The translations under genes and the position numbers were made by a program. 64,000 bases of DNA, taken from NCBI RefSeq assembly GCF_002886185.1, contig NZ_KZ614146.1, positions 749,234 through 813,233 of the forward strand. Direction: 5' to 3'. This DNA comes from Salipaludibacillus neizhouensis. GTDB lineage: Bacteria > Bacillota > Bacilli > Bacillales > Salisediminibacteriaceae. Shown here one piece after another: positions 36,442 through 45,159 of this stretch. The notes under the pieces were generated by a model. It did no database searches. It had not been told where the DNA came from and worked only from the letters and a program-made list of their open reading frames with translations. Position 1 is the first letter of the stretch; each line of letters starts with the position of its first letter.

Positions 36442-37158
36442 ATGTTATACCTGCGGTTAATTTCTGTGACATTGGCAGTTCTTTTATTATCAGGTTGTTT
36501 ATATCCTCAAAATGAACGAAGAGAGAATCAAGTACCTAATGAGGCTCAGTTGCAGTCCGTTCAAACAGCAGTTGAGCAATATCAAGAAAATCGTTCTGTT
36601 CTTCCGATTAAGACAAGAGAAGCTGATACACCTATCTTTCGAAAATACCCCATTGAATTCGCCCAATTAGTACCTGGTTTTCTAGAGTCCGCCCCTGGTA
36701 ATTCATTTGAAAATGGTGGAACTTATCAATACGTTTTGACAAACGTGGAAGAAGAACCACTTGTGAAATTAATTGATCTTAGAATTACTCAAACAATCCA
36801 AGATTTAGAAAGACGCTTGTACTCCTATCGAGGTGACCATGAATTTGCACCTGTCGAAGAAGTGGTTGGCTATGAACTATTGAAGCTGGATTTCGAGGCG
36901 TTGAAGTACGAAGAAGAACCTACGGTAGATAGTCCATTTCATCCTACCCATCGGCTTCCGTTATTTATGAAGACGGATGGAAGCATTGTGATAGATTATT
37001 CATTGGATATTCAATATTACCTTGAAGAATACGGGTGGGGAGAGTTTTCGGAAGGTGATGATCTCCGTTGGTTATTGGTTGAGCATGCTCCTTTTGTTCC
37101 AGCATACTCTGCGCCGCAAACAGTCGAGAATGGAGAAGTCATATTCATCGAAAATTAA
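36442..37158 (+). CDS. yphF: YphF-like lipoprotein
   Basis: Predicted lipoprotein of 238 residues: hydrophobic signal followed by lipobox LLSGC (about 15-19). The mature part has no known catalytic motif. Position between yphE and spoIVA matches YphF, a sporulation-related protein of unknown function. Starts 38 bases after yphE, likely co-transcribed, and ends at a strong terminator. Confidence 0.82.
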   Translation: MLYLRLISVTLAVLLLSGCLYPQNERRENQVPNEAQLQSVQTAVEQYQENRSVLPIKTREADTPIFRKYPIEFAQLVPGFLESAPGNSFENGGTYQYVLTNVEEEPLVKLIDLRITQTIQDLERRLYSYRGDHEFAPVEEVVGYELLKLDFEALKYEEEPTVDSPFHPTHRLPLFMKTDGSIVIDYSLDIQYYLEEYGWGEFSEGDDLRWLLVEHAPFVPAYSAPQTVENGEVIFIEN

Positions 37159-37199
37159 GTTATATCATCATTCGATAGAATCATTTATTTTTACTTGCA

Positions 37200-37231
37200 C
37201 GCTTTGAGAGAATGCTCAAAGCGTTTTTTTT
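37200..37231 (+). terminator. Terminator after yphEF
   Basis: CGCTTTGAG and CTCAAAGCG form a perfect 9-bp stem with a six-base loop and eight T. Confidence 0.93.
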
Positions 37232-37575
37232 GCATTAAACTTAGCAGCCGTAGCTACTTGAGAATGCAATAGTTGGTGACTTCGGCGGGGAAATCAACTA
37301 CTGAAGACTCCGCAGAGCGGTTTTCCAAGGCTACTGACAAAGTATAAAATTACCTTCATAGAGCCAATTCAAGCACTTGGTATGAAATCAAAACAATCGT
37401 AAATAAAATCCGTTGTTCTGCATAAAAAAAGATACCTATGCATATTTGATGTTTACATGAAAGTCATTACAATCTTTTCACTTCTGTAAAAAAACTTATA
37501 GGTCTTAAATGTCATCGTTCATCATAGTTATTTCAGTAGACAAAAGTAATGTCTGGAGAGGATTCGTTCTCCTAG

Positions 37576-37603
37576 TCATAAAAGTTGGACAACGACATAG
37601 AGT
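37576..37603 (+). promoter_or_regulatory. Putative sigma-E promoter of spoIVA
   Basis: TCATAA and CATAGAGT are 14 bases apart, close to the sigma-E pattern (ATATT-like -35, 14-15 bases, CATACA-T), and lie about 75 bases before spoIVA, a sigma-E-dependent mother-cell gene in B. subtilis. The rest of the 520-base gap holds the yphF terminator and some repeat-like dyads (37260-37330), no gene. Confidence 0.5.
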
Positions 37604-37678
37604 AATAAAGACAAAGACTCAAATTCATTTATCACTTGCAGAGTGAATTTACGTAGAAATCTAGCAGGAGGCGATTGT

Positions 37679-39157
37679 GTGGAAAAGGTAGATATCTTTA
37701 AGGATATTGCAGAAAGAACTGGCGGTGACATTTATTTAGGTGTTGTAGGTTCCGTTCGCACAGGTAAATCAACGTTTATAAAGAAATTCATGGAATTAGC
37801 TGTCATACCTAATATTGAATTAGAATCAGACAGAGCAAGAGCACAAGACGAGTTGCCTCAAAGTGCTGCGGGAAGACAAATTATGACGACAGAGCCTAAA
37901 TTTATTCCTAATCAAGCCGTATCCATTCATGTAGACGATGGACTGGATGTAAACGTAAGGGTTGTAGATTGTGTTGGATATGCCGTCCCTGGAGCTAAAG
38001 GCTACGAGGATGAGCATGGGCCACGAATGATTCATACACCTTGGTATGAGGATGCTATTCCGTTTCAGGAAGCTGCTGAAATCGGTACAAGAAAAGTCAT
38101 TCAGGAGCATTCCACGCTAGGGGTAGTCGTAACAACCGATGGATCGATTGGAGAAATTGCTAGAGAGGATTATGTAAAATCTGAACAAAGAGTGATTGAG
38201 GAGTTAAAAGAGGTAGGAAAACCATTTGTTGTATTAGTTAACTCTGTTCATCCAACTCATCCCCAAACGGAAGGGTTAAGAGCAGAATTAGAGGAGACGC
38301 ATGATGTACCAGTTTTAGCGATGAATATTGAAGGAATGACGGAACAGGATATCCATAGTGTCATGCGAGAAGTCTTATTCGAATTTCCTGTTCATGAAGT
38401 TAATGTGAACTTACCAAGCTGGGTAATGGTATTAAAAGAAGATCATTGGTTAAGAGAAAACTATGAAAATTCCGTGAGAGAAACAGTAAAAGATATTAAA
38501 AGATTGCGCGATGTCGATCGAGTTGTAGGTCAATTCTTTGAATATGATTTCATTGAGAGAGCAACACTTGCCGGAATTGAAATGGGTCAGGGAGTTGCAG
38601 AAATCGACTTAGATGCACCTGAGGACCTCTATGATCAAATATTAATGGAAGTGGTAGGTACTGAGATACGAGGGAAAGATCATTTACTGGAGCTTATGCA
38701 GGACTTAGCTTTTGCCAAATCAGAATATGATCAAGTAGCAGAGGCTTTGAAAATGGTTCGTCAAACAGGATACGGAATTGCAGCGCCAACTATCGCTGAT
38801 ATGAGTCTGGATGAACCTGAGATTATCAGGCAAGGATCAAGATTTGGTGTTCGACTTCGAGCTGTAGCCCCTTCCATTCATATGATTAAAGTTGATGTCG
38901 AATCTGAGTTTGCACCAATAATTGGTACAGAGAAACAAAGTGAAGAATTAGTGAGGTATTTAATGCAGGACTTTGAAGAGAATCCTCTATCCATTTGGAA
39001 TTCTGATATCTTTGGCAGGTCATTAAATTCAATAGTGAGAGAAGGAATTTCTGCTAAACTATCACTAATGCCTGAAAATGCAAGATACAAGCTAAAAGAA
39101 ACCTTAGAACGCATTATCAACGAAGGATCTGGCGGTTTAATAGCAATTATATTGTAG
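37679..39157 (+). CDS. spoIVA: Stage IV sporulation protein A, spore coat ATPase
   Basis: Mother-cell protein of 492 residues, the same length as in B. subtilis, that polymerises on the forespore surface as the base of the coat. The Walker A loop GSVRTGKST (about 22-30) and Walker B VVDCVG show the TRAFAC-derived ATPase; the C-terminal third, ending GGLIAIIL, is the part that meets SpoVM and the membrane. GTG 37679 is seven bases after GGAGGCG and gives the family start MEKVDIFKDIAERTGGD. Confidence 0.97.
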   Translation: MEKVDIFKDIAERTGGDIYLGVVGSVRTGKSTFIKKFMELAVIPNIELESDRARAQDELPQSAAGRQIMTTEPKFIPNQAVSIHVDDGLDVNVRVVDCVGYAVPGAKGYEDEHGPRMIHTPWYEDAIPFQEAAEIGTRKVIQEHSTLGVVVTTDGSIGEIAREDYVKSEQRVIEELKEVGKPFVVLVNSVHPTHPQTEGLRAELEETHDVPVLAMNIEGMTEQDIHSVMREVLFEFPVHEVNVNLPSWVMVLKEDHWLRENYENSVRETVKDIKRLRDVDRVVGQFFEYDFIERATLAGIEMGQGVAEIDLDAPEDLYDQILMEVVGTEIRGKDHLLELMQDLAFAKSEYDQVAEALKMVRQTGYGIAAPTIADMSLDEPEIIRQGSRFGVRLRAVAPSIHMIKVDVESEFAPIIGTEKQSEELVRYLMQDFEENPLSIWNSDIFGRSLNSIVREGISAKLSLMPENARYKLKETLERIINEGSGGLIAIIL

Positions 39158-39183
39158 CTCTCCTATGTGGAGGGCTTTTTTTT
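39156..39183 (+). terminator. Terminator after spoIVA
   Basis: AGCTCTCC pairs with GGAGGGCT (one G-U), five-base loop, then eight or more T. It begins at the spoIVA stop codon. Confidence 0.88.
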
Positions 39184-39279
39184 ATTTTGAATAAATCCCA
39201 TATTTTAGGATAAAAAATAGGTTAACTTACCTTTTAAGGGAAAAAAGCGATAAAAATGCAAGGAATTACGCAAAAATTG

Positions 39280-39308
39280 TTGAAATATTATGCTCTATCG
39301 TTTAATAT
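39280..39308 (+). promoter_or_regulatory. Putative sigma-A promoter of hup
   Basis: TTGAAA and TAATAT with 17-base spacing, about 105 bases before the HU gene, within AT-rich DNA. Confidence 0.5.
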
Positions 39309-39412
39309 AAGCCTAGTTATCCCATGAATAAAGGGAAAACTATGTATAAAGTGTTTATTATTGTGAAAGTAATGGTATAACACAAGTATAAGTATAGAAG
39401 GAGGTGAATAGT

Positions 39413-39685
39413 ATGAATAAAACAGAACTTATTAATGCAGTTGCTGAAAAGACTGAGCTTTCTAAGAAAGACGCTACCGGTGCTGTTGATGCTGTTTTCG
39501 AAGTCATCACTGGTTCACTTCAAAACAGTGAAAAAGTCCAGTTAATTGGATTTGGAAACTTTGAAGTACGTGAGCGTGCTGCTCGTAAAGGTCGTAACCC
39601 GCAAACAGGGGAAGAGATCGAAATTCCAGCAAGTAATGTACCAGCTTTTAAACCTGGTAAAGCCCTTAAAGATGCAGTTAAATAA
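39413..39685 (+). CDS. hup: DNA-binding protein HU
   Basis: Histone-like nucleoid protein of 90 residues (HBsu equivalent). [20 protein letters not shown], the [21 protein letters not shown] arm region split across about 46-66, and [12 protein letters not shown] are all standard; the proline at the arm tip is in [15 protein letters not shown] strong GGAGGTGA precedes ATG 39413. Dimeric, binds bent or nicked DNA without sequence preference. Sits between spoIVA and folE (mtrA), as in B. subtilis. Confidence 0.97.
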   Translation: MNKTELINAVAEKTELSKKDATGAVDAVFEVITGSLQNSEKVQLIGFGNFEVRERAARKGRNPQTGEEIEIPASNVPAFKPGKALKDAVK

Positions 39686-39714
39686 TTACATATAGGGCTA
39701 TATGTTATTGACTG

Positions 39715-39753
39715 AAAGTGTCTCATGAGCTTAGCTTTTGAGGCACTTTTTCT
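39715..39753 (+). terminator. Terminator after hup
   Basis: AAAGTGTCTCA pairs with TGAGGCACTTT (one G-U) around a 13-base loop, T-run following. Confidence 0.85.
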
Positions 39754-39826
39754 TATTTCAAAAAAAATGGATAATTCAGCGGTATCAAAGAAAGTAATTT
39801 TGCAAGACCAGAATTTATGAAATTAG

Positions 39827-39963
39827 CAGCTACCTTCACGCCGCGCGCATCAAGGGAAACCCACCCTCCTTTCGAGTAGCACCTACACGCATTACGTAGG
39901 TACTACTCGGGGCGGCGGAAGCTGACGCTGTATTTAACAAAAGACGGCTATGCCGTTTTTCTT
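39827..39963 (+). repeat. Interspersed structured repeat, copy B
   Basis: A 137-base element in the hup-folE gap. Outer stem CTTC-A-CGCCG (39834-39843) with CGGCG-GAAG (39913-39921); closing pair CAGC (39827) / GCTG (39927). Inner hairpin GAGTAG-c-ACCTAC (39874) with GTAGGT-a-CTACTC (39896-39908). It ends with a terminator-like module AAAAGACGG / CCGTTTTT. It codes for nothing visible. Same orientation as the genes around it. Confidence 0.7.
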
Positions 39964-40088
39964 AGAGACAATGGCAATTTGTGGCGGTACCATGATAAGA
40001 AGGTTTTCTTGTCACAAGGCAAAGCGGTATGCTAAACTTTTATAGATATCTACATAATCAGTTAATATGAAATGGAGGCCGTATTGCT

Positions 40089-40655
40089 ATGAGCCAGGTT
40101 GACCATGAAAAAATAGAAAAAGCAGTAACCATGATTCTCGAAGCAGTAGGAGAGGATCCAACCCGCGAAGGGTTACTAGACACACCTAAAAGAGTAGCTA
40201 GAATGTATGAAGAGGTATTCCAAGGTTTAAATCAAGATCCACGAGAACATTTCAAAACAGTTTTTGGAGAAGATCACGAGGAACTCGTACTAGTAAAGGA
40301 TATACCGTTTTATTCAATGTGTGAACATCATCTAGTTCCTTTCTTTGGTAAGGTACATATAGGCTATATACCAAAAGGCGGCAAAGTTACAGGTTTGAGT
40401 AAATTGGCAAGAGCTGTGGAGGCGGTGTGTCGACGTCCCCAGTTACAGGAACGAATTACCTCGACCGTCGCCAATTCAATTGTAGAGACACTAGATCCTA
40501 GAGGAGTTATTGTTGTCGTTGAAGCTGAGCATATGTGTATGACGATGAGAGGGGTTCGAAAACCCGGATCCAAGACAGTAACCTCGGCTGTAAGAGGTGC
40601 ATTTGAACGCAGTGATGCAGCTCGTGCTGAAGTTTTATCCTTGATTAAGGATTAG
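40089..40655 (+). CDS. folE: GTP cyclohydrolase I (MtrA/FolE)
   Basis: First enzyme of folate synthesis, 188 residues, forming dihydroneopterin triphosphate from GTP. Zinc and catalytic residues: [10 protein letters not shown] (Cys and His ligands) and the distal Cys in [15 protein letters not shown] precedes the start. As in B. subtilis it is followed by the TRAP gene (mtrAB operon), linking folate and tryptophan control. Confidence 0.96.
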   Translation: MSQVDHEKIEKAVTMILEAVGEDPTREGLLDTPKRVARMYEEVFQGLNQDPREHFKTVFGEDHEELVLVKDIPFYSMCEHHLVPFFGKVHIGYIPKGGKVTGLSKLARAVEAVCRRPQLQERITSTVANSIVETLDPRGVIVVVEAEHMCMTMRGVRKPGSKTVTSAVRGAFERSDAARAEVLSLIKD

Positions 40656-40737
40656 TTATTACCTTTCAATAAAATATCATTATCAGGCTAGGATTTTTAT
40701 TCAGACTTGATAATGCAATGAAACGGGGGGTCTTCCA

Positions 40738-40956
40738 TTGGCAGAATCTAATGATTATATTGTAATTAAAGCAAAAGAAGATGGTGTGAGTGTAATCGGT
40801 TTGACTAGAGGAACGGATACGAGATTTCATCATTCGGAGAAATTAGACAAAGGCGAGATGATGATAGCCCAATTTACAGAGCATACGTCGGCCATAAAAA
40901 TACGCGGTAAAGCTCTATTACAGACAGCTCATGGTGAAATGAGCAGTGATGAGTAA
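40738..40956 (+). CDS. mtrB: trp RNA-binding attenuation protein TRAP (MtrB)
   Basis: Subunit of 72 residues of the 11-mer ring that, when loaded with tryptophan, wraps GAG/UAG triplet RNA. The tryptophan-pocket and RNA-contact residues are present: [19 protein letters not shown] with the lysine, and AIKIRG with the lysine and arginine. TTG start behind GGGGGG. Its target in this window is the trpE leader at 50.6 kb. The 311-base gap that follows contains one terminator and no gene. Confidence 0.96.
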   Translation: MAESNDYIVIKAKEDGVSVIGLTRGTDTRFHHSEKLDKGEMMIAQFTEHTSAIKIRGKALLQTAHGEMSSDE

Positions 40957-41037
40957 AACTAAGTGTCGCTCTTAAAACTAGGTATTCCTTTTAATTAGTT
41001 TTCTAAAGTTGGTGCACTAATCAATCTGATTAACGAG

Positions 41038-41062
41038 ACCGGGCATAATATAGCCTGGTTTT
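41038..41062 (+). terminator. Terminator after folE-mtrB
   Basis: ACCGGGC pairs with GCCTGGT (one G-U), eight-base loop, followed by TTTTC. Confidence 0.7.
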
Positions 41063-41267
41063 CTTGCTTTTTAGATTCAGCCAATAGGTTATCCCACCAT
41101 ACATACTACGAGGTCATCCTTGTTCTAAAATTTTGAGCTTATCACGTAAGTAATGTTTTATTTTGTATCCTTATCGCTATGGACTAATTGTGATATACTA
41201 GACGTGCATAGAATGCGATATATACTGGATATATTTTTATGCACTTTGAAAGCTGGGGGACTTTTGA

Positions 41268-42086
41268 ATGACTGCGATTTATACGAACAATGAGGAATTA
41301 AAAAATATATATGACAGCTTTTATCTGCATGTTAATCATCCGTACTTAAATAAATACATTAAAAATCCAGAGATTGATGAGGATCAGGCGGAAGTTCTTC
41401 TTCTGATGCTTAAAGAAAAAGATTTGTCAGTTACATTTATTCACGACTGTATTCTAACAACGATGTTGGTTCAAGCGGCATTAGATATCCATGAAACTGT
41501 CGACACGCATGAACTTGGTACAAGCAAGCTAAAAACAAAACGGCAACTCTCTGTTCTTGGCGGAGATTACTATAGCAGTCTTTACTATTACGTTCTTTCC
41601 AAGTTAGAAAACAGTTCTTTAATTAGAGCATTTGCTCGCTCCATTCAAGAGATTAATGAATCTAAAATGAACATATATAAACAACATAAAAAAAATGCGC
41701 AGCCATCTCTTAATGATTTGAAGAAAATTTATTCTTCAGTACATATAAATATCGCGGAGCTATTAGATCTGAATGATTGGAGTGAAGGATTGGAACAGTT
41801 TTTCTTACTCAAATCTTTGCTTAAGGAAAGGTTCGATCTGATTGAATCAGGCAAAACAGGGATTATAGCTCAATCGCTGCATCAAATTATGGGAAACTCT
41901 CTAGTGAAATCAGAAACAAAACCTGATACGATTAATTACCTTAATTCTTATATTGCACTCACAGATTCAAACTTAAAACATTTTAATTGGCGAAATGAAG
42001 AAATACAAAAAATATTTCAAAAAAGAACAACGAATCTTTTATTGAAATACCAACTATCAGAGCAGTGTGTAGTGGAGGAAGGATAA
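41268..42086 (+). CDS. hepS: Heptaprenyl diphosphate synthase component 1
   Basis: Non-catalytic subunit of 272 residues of the two-part heptaprenyl diphosphate synthase that makes the C35 side chain of menaquinone-7. No aspartate-rich motif, as expected; it forms the chain-length-controlling half of the dimer with HepT (45.2 kb). Seen: HVNHPYLNKYI at the N-terminus and a largely helical body. It heads an operon of closely spaced genes, hepS-menG-ubiA-ubiX-mqnA-hepT. Confidence 0.9.
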   Translation: MTAIYTNNEELKNIYDSFYLHVNHPYLNKYIKNPEIDEDQAEVLLLMLKEKDLSVTFIHDCILTTMLVQAALDIHETVDTHELGTSKLKTKRQLSVLGGDYYSSLYYYVLSKLENSSLIRAFARSIQEINESKMNIYKQHKKNAQPSLNDLKKIYSSVHINIAELLDLNDWSEGLEQFFLLKSLLKERFDLIESGKTGIIAQSLHQIMGNSLVKSETKPDTINYLNSYIALTDSNLKHFNWRNEEIQKIFQKRTTNLLLKYQLSEQCVVEEG

Positions 42087-42089
42087 ACT

Positions 42090-42791
42090 ATGGCCAGAAC
42101 AAAAGAAGAGCGTGTCCATGATGTATTTGAATCGATTTCTGGTCAATATGACAAGATGAATGCTATTATCAGTTTTAAGCGGCATCTTGCTTGGCGAAAA
42201 GATACGATGAAGAAGATGGCAGTTCCTAAAGGAGCATCAGCACTGGATGTTTGTTGTGGAACCGCTGACTGGACAATTCATTTAGCTGAAGCAGTCGGTA
42301 TTAACGGTAAGGTACGAGGGCTGGATTTCAGTGAGAATATGCTTTCTGTAGGTAAAGAGAAAGTAACTAATAAAAAGCTGAATCAGATAAAACTAATTCA
42401 TGGTAATGCAATGGAGCTTCCATTTAAGGACAATGAATTTGATTTTGTAACGATTGGATTTGGTCTCCGTAATGTCCCGGATTACCTTCAAGTTCTTAAA
42501 GAAATGAGACGGGTTGTTAAACCAAATGGCACAGTTGTTTGTTTAGAGACATCTCAACCAACAGCCTTCGGTTTTAAACAAATTTATTGGTTGTATTTCA
42601 AGCATGTTATGCCATTATTCGGAAAGGTTTTTGCCAAAAGTTACGATGAATACTCGTGGCTTCAAGAATCAAGTCAGTCTTTTCCTGGTAAGGAAGAATT
42701 AAAATCATTATTTAAAGAAGCTGGATTTGAGGATATTACATATAAATCATACTCTGGCGGAGTGGCTGCATCTCATTTTGCTAAAAAATAA
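42090..42791 (+). CDS. menG: Demethylmenaquinone methyltransferase
   Basis: SAM-dependent C-methyltransferase of 233 residues (UbiE/MenG), the last step of menaquinone synthesis. Motif [11 protein letters not shown] (about 50-59), then [17 protein letters not shown], and FGLRNVPD with the post-I region. Starts three bases after hepS. The same hepS-menG-hepT set occurs in B. subtilis, there without the three genes inserted next. Confidence 0.96.
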   Translation: MARTKEERVHDVFESISGQYDKMNAIISFKRHLAWRKDTMKKMAVPKGASALDVCCGTADWTIHLAEAVGINGKVRGLDFSENMLSVGKEKVTNKKLNQIKLIHGNAMELPFKDNEFDFVTIGFGLRNVPDYLQVLKEMRRVVKPNGTVVCLETSQPTAFGFKQIYWLYFKHVMPLFGKVFAKSYDEYSWLQESSQSFPGKEELKSLFKEAGFEDITYKSYSGGVAASHFAKK

Positions 42792-42822
42792 AAGATTTAA
42801 TGTTTTGAAGTGGGGATAACAG

Positions 42823-43683
42823 ATGAGAAAATTAAAGATAATTTTAGAAATGATTAAATTTGAACATACAGTTTTTGCATTACCCTTTGCCTTCCTTGGT
42901 ACGGTATTGGGTAGTTTGATAATCAATGGAAGTTGGCCAACCATATCCGATTGGATCTGGATCACTCTTGCGATGGTAGGTGCAAGAAGTGCTGCAATGT
43001 CATTAAATCGACTAATCGATGCTCAAATCGATAAAGCTAATCCACGTACAAAAGACCGGGCTATTCCTGCTGGTTTGTTATCAAAAATGGAGACATCACT
43101 ATTTATCGTTGTTTCATTTGTAGTGTTGTTTGTAGCTGCATTTCAATTGAATATGCTAGCCGTTTACCTATTACCGGTAGCTGTATTCTTTCTTGTGTTT
43201 TATTCCTATACGAAGAGGTTTACGTGGCTTTGTCATGTGTTTCTAGGGTTTACAATAGGCATAGCGCCATTAGGTGGATGGGTTGGAGCTACAGGAACGT
43301 TAACATGGGAAGCTTTTGTTTTGTTTCTAGCCGTAGCTTTTTGGACAGCCGGTTTTGACGTTATTTATGCTACTCAGGATGCTGATTATGATAAAAAAGT
43401 AAACTTACATTCGATCCCAAGTTTTTTTGGAATTACAAAAGCTCTGTTAATTGCTAGAGGATTTCACATCGTAAGCTTGGCATCGATGTTAATATTATTT
43501 TTTATCGCGCCATTAGGTTGGATTTATCTGGCGGGTGTTATTATTGTTGGATCAATTATGGTATATGAACATATGCTTGTATCTCCAGAAGATTTGTCTA
43601 AAGTGAATGTAGCGTTCTTTAAAATGAATGGGATTATTAGTGTGGTCATGCTAGCCTTTTCAATTGGAGACCTATTGCTATGA
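42823..43683 (+). CDS. mqnP: UbiA-family prenyltransferase, probable MqnP
   Basis: Membrane prenyltransferase of 286 residues with about eight helices. The two aspartate motifs for Mg-diphosphate are NRLIDAQID (about 62-70) and DVIYATQDADYD (about 183-194). It would join the heptaprenyl chain to an aromatic acid. Next to ubiX and mqnA it fits MqnP, the 1,4-dihydroxy-6-naphthoate prenyltransferase of the futalosine route, rather than MenA or UbiA proper. It overlaps ubiX by four bases. Confidence 0.82.
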   Translation: MRKLKIILEMIKFEHTVFALPFAFLGTVLGSLIINGSWPTISDWIWITLAMVGARSAAMSLNRLIDAQIDKANPRTKDRAIPAGLLSKMETSLFIVVSFVVLFVAAFQLNMLAVYLLPVAVFFLVFYSYTKRFTWLCHVFLGFTIGIAPLGGWVGATGTLTWEAFVLFLAVAFWTAGFDVIYATQDADYDKKVNLHSIPSFFGITKALLIARGFHIVSLASMLILFFIAPLGWIYLAGVIIVGSIMVYEHMLVSPEDLSKVNVAFFKMNGIISVVMLAFSIGDLLL

Positions 43684-44291
43684 CTCAACAAACGAATAAA
43701 AAAGTTCTTACAGTTGCGATCACAGGGGCTAGCGGTGCAGTCTATGGCGTTCGTTTTGTACAAGAACTGTTAAGACAAGGGCATACTGTTCATTTTGTTC
43801 TTACAGGAGCAGCGTGGCAAGTGTTTCATTATGAACTTCAATTAGATACCACAGACCAAGAGAAATGTCTTGAAAAATTATTTGGTGGTTATAAAAACTT
43901 TCATTATCACACCCAGCAAGATTTTTCAGCACCTATTGCCAGCGGATCAGCCAAAAGCGATGGAATGATCATTATTCCTTGCTCAATGGGTACATTAGCA
44001 AAAATTGCCCACGGAATTTCTAGTAATTTACTAGAGAGATCAGCCGATGTTGTATTAAAAGAGCGGAGAAAACTGGTAATTGTGCCCCGAGAGACGCCAT
44101 TAAACTCTATTCACTTAGAGAACATGAAACGTCTTAGCGACTTAGGTGGATTGATTGTACCAGCAATGCCGGGCTTCTATCATAATCCGGAATCAATGGA
44201 TGATATGATAAACTTTGTTGTAGGTAAAGTATTGGACCAGGTAGATGTTGATCATAATTTATTTACACGTTGGGGAGGCGGAGAATCATGA
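43680..44291 (+). CDS. ubiX: Flavin prenyltransferase, UbiX family
   Basis: UbiX-like protein of 203 residues that makes prenylated FMN for UbiD-type decarboxylases. FMN-binding TGASGAVYGVRF (about 14-25), IIPCSMGTLAKIAHG, RRKLVIVPRETPL and PAMPGFYHNP are diagnostic. In futalosine-route clusters a UbiX/UbiD pair removes the carboxylate after prenylation; no UbiD-type partner lies in this window. Overlaps both neighbours by four bases. Confidence 0.88.
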   Translation: MTQQTNKKVLTVAITGASGAVYGVRFVQELLRQGHTVHFVLTGAAWQVFHYELQLDTTDQEKCLEKLFGGYKNFHYHTQQDFSAPIASGSAKSDGMIIIPCSMGTLAKIAHGISSNLLERSADVVLKERRKLVIVPRETPLNSIHLENMKRLSDLGGLIVPAMPGFYHNPESMDDMINFVVGKVLDQVDVDHNLFTRWGGGES

Positions 44292-45145
44292 GCTTAATCG
44301 TTGGTGAAATATCTTACACGAATATTAGGCCGATGTTTCATTATATTGACCGTAGTACCTTAATAAATAAAGGGTGTGAATTTGTCCCGGCAATTCCGGC
44401 TAAATTAAACAAGGAAATGAAGGAAGGCACTATTCACGTTGGAGGAATATCTTCGTTTGCTTATGGTGAAAATGCAGAAAAATACAAAGTATTACCTCAA
44501 CTATCTGTATCATCACCTAAAAGTGTCGGGTCTATTTTTCTGTTTTCTAAGACGAAGATAGAGGACTTGGACAAGGCCTCCATCGCGTTAACGTCGAGCT
44601 CGGCAACGTCTGTCAACTTATTAAAAATTATCCTGCAACACTTTTACCAACTGGATGTACATTATGAAACAACGGCACCTGATTATACTCAAATGATGAG
44701 TGAACATGATGCATGTCTTTTAATTGGTGATGATGCTATTTTAGCGAAAATGAATAAGCCTAATCATATTTTTCATTATGACTTAGGAGCATTATGGGCT
44801 CATTTTACGAATCTGCCGATGACATACGCAGTATTTGCAGTTAGAAAAGAGGCTTGGAAAGATCAACCTGATCTATTAGCAGAGCTTCATGAGCAATTTC
44901 TGTGGAGTAAGGACAAGTGCATGAGGGACGGATATTCAAGTATGATAAAATCAATAAAGCTGGAATTGGGTGGCACAACAAGTTTTTGGAGGAATTATTT
45001 CTCTGGATTAAACTATGAACTGACAGATCGGCATTTTGAAGGCTTGTATTATTATTACAAATTAGCGTACGACTTAAAGCTTTTATCAAAAGACGTTCGT
45101 CATATTTCGATTTGGAACCCTGCCGATCACTTTCATTCTGTTTAG
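44288..45145 (+). CDS. mqnA: Chorismate dehydratase MqnA
   Basis: Protein of 285 residues with the periplasmic-binding-protein fold used by MqnA/MqnD. MqnA dehydrates chorismate to 3-enolpyruvoyl-benzoate, the first step of the futalosine route. Seen: GEISYTNIRPM, GGISSFAYG, LTSSSATSVNLL, LLIGDDAIL and DLGALWAHFTNLPMTYAVF, all matching the family. ATG 44288 overlaps the ubiX stop and has GGGGAGGCGG upstream. Its substrate comes from AroC, encoded 2.8 kb downstream of hepT. Confidence 0.9.
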   Translation: MSLIVGEISYTNIRPMFHYIDRSTLINKGCEFVPAIPAKLNKEMKEGTIHVGGISSFAYGENAEKYKVLPQLSVSSPKSVGSIFLFSKTKIEDLDKASIALTSSSATSVNLLKIILQHFYQLDVHYETTAPDYTQMMSEHDACLLIGDDAILAKMNKPNHIFHYDLGALWAHFTNLPMTYAVFAVRKEAWKDQPDLLAELHEQFLWSKDKCMRDGYSSMIKSIKLELGGTTSFWRNYFSGLNYELTDRHFEGLYYYYKLAYDLKLLSKDVRHISIWNPADHFHSV

Positions 45146-45159
45146 CAAGGTGGACTATT

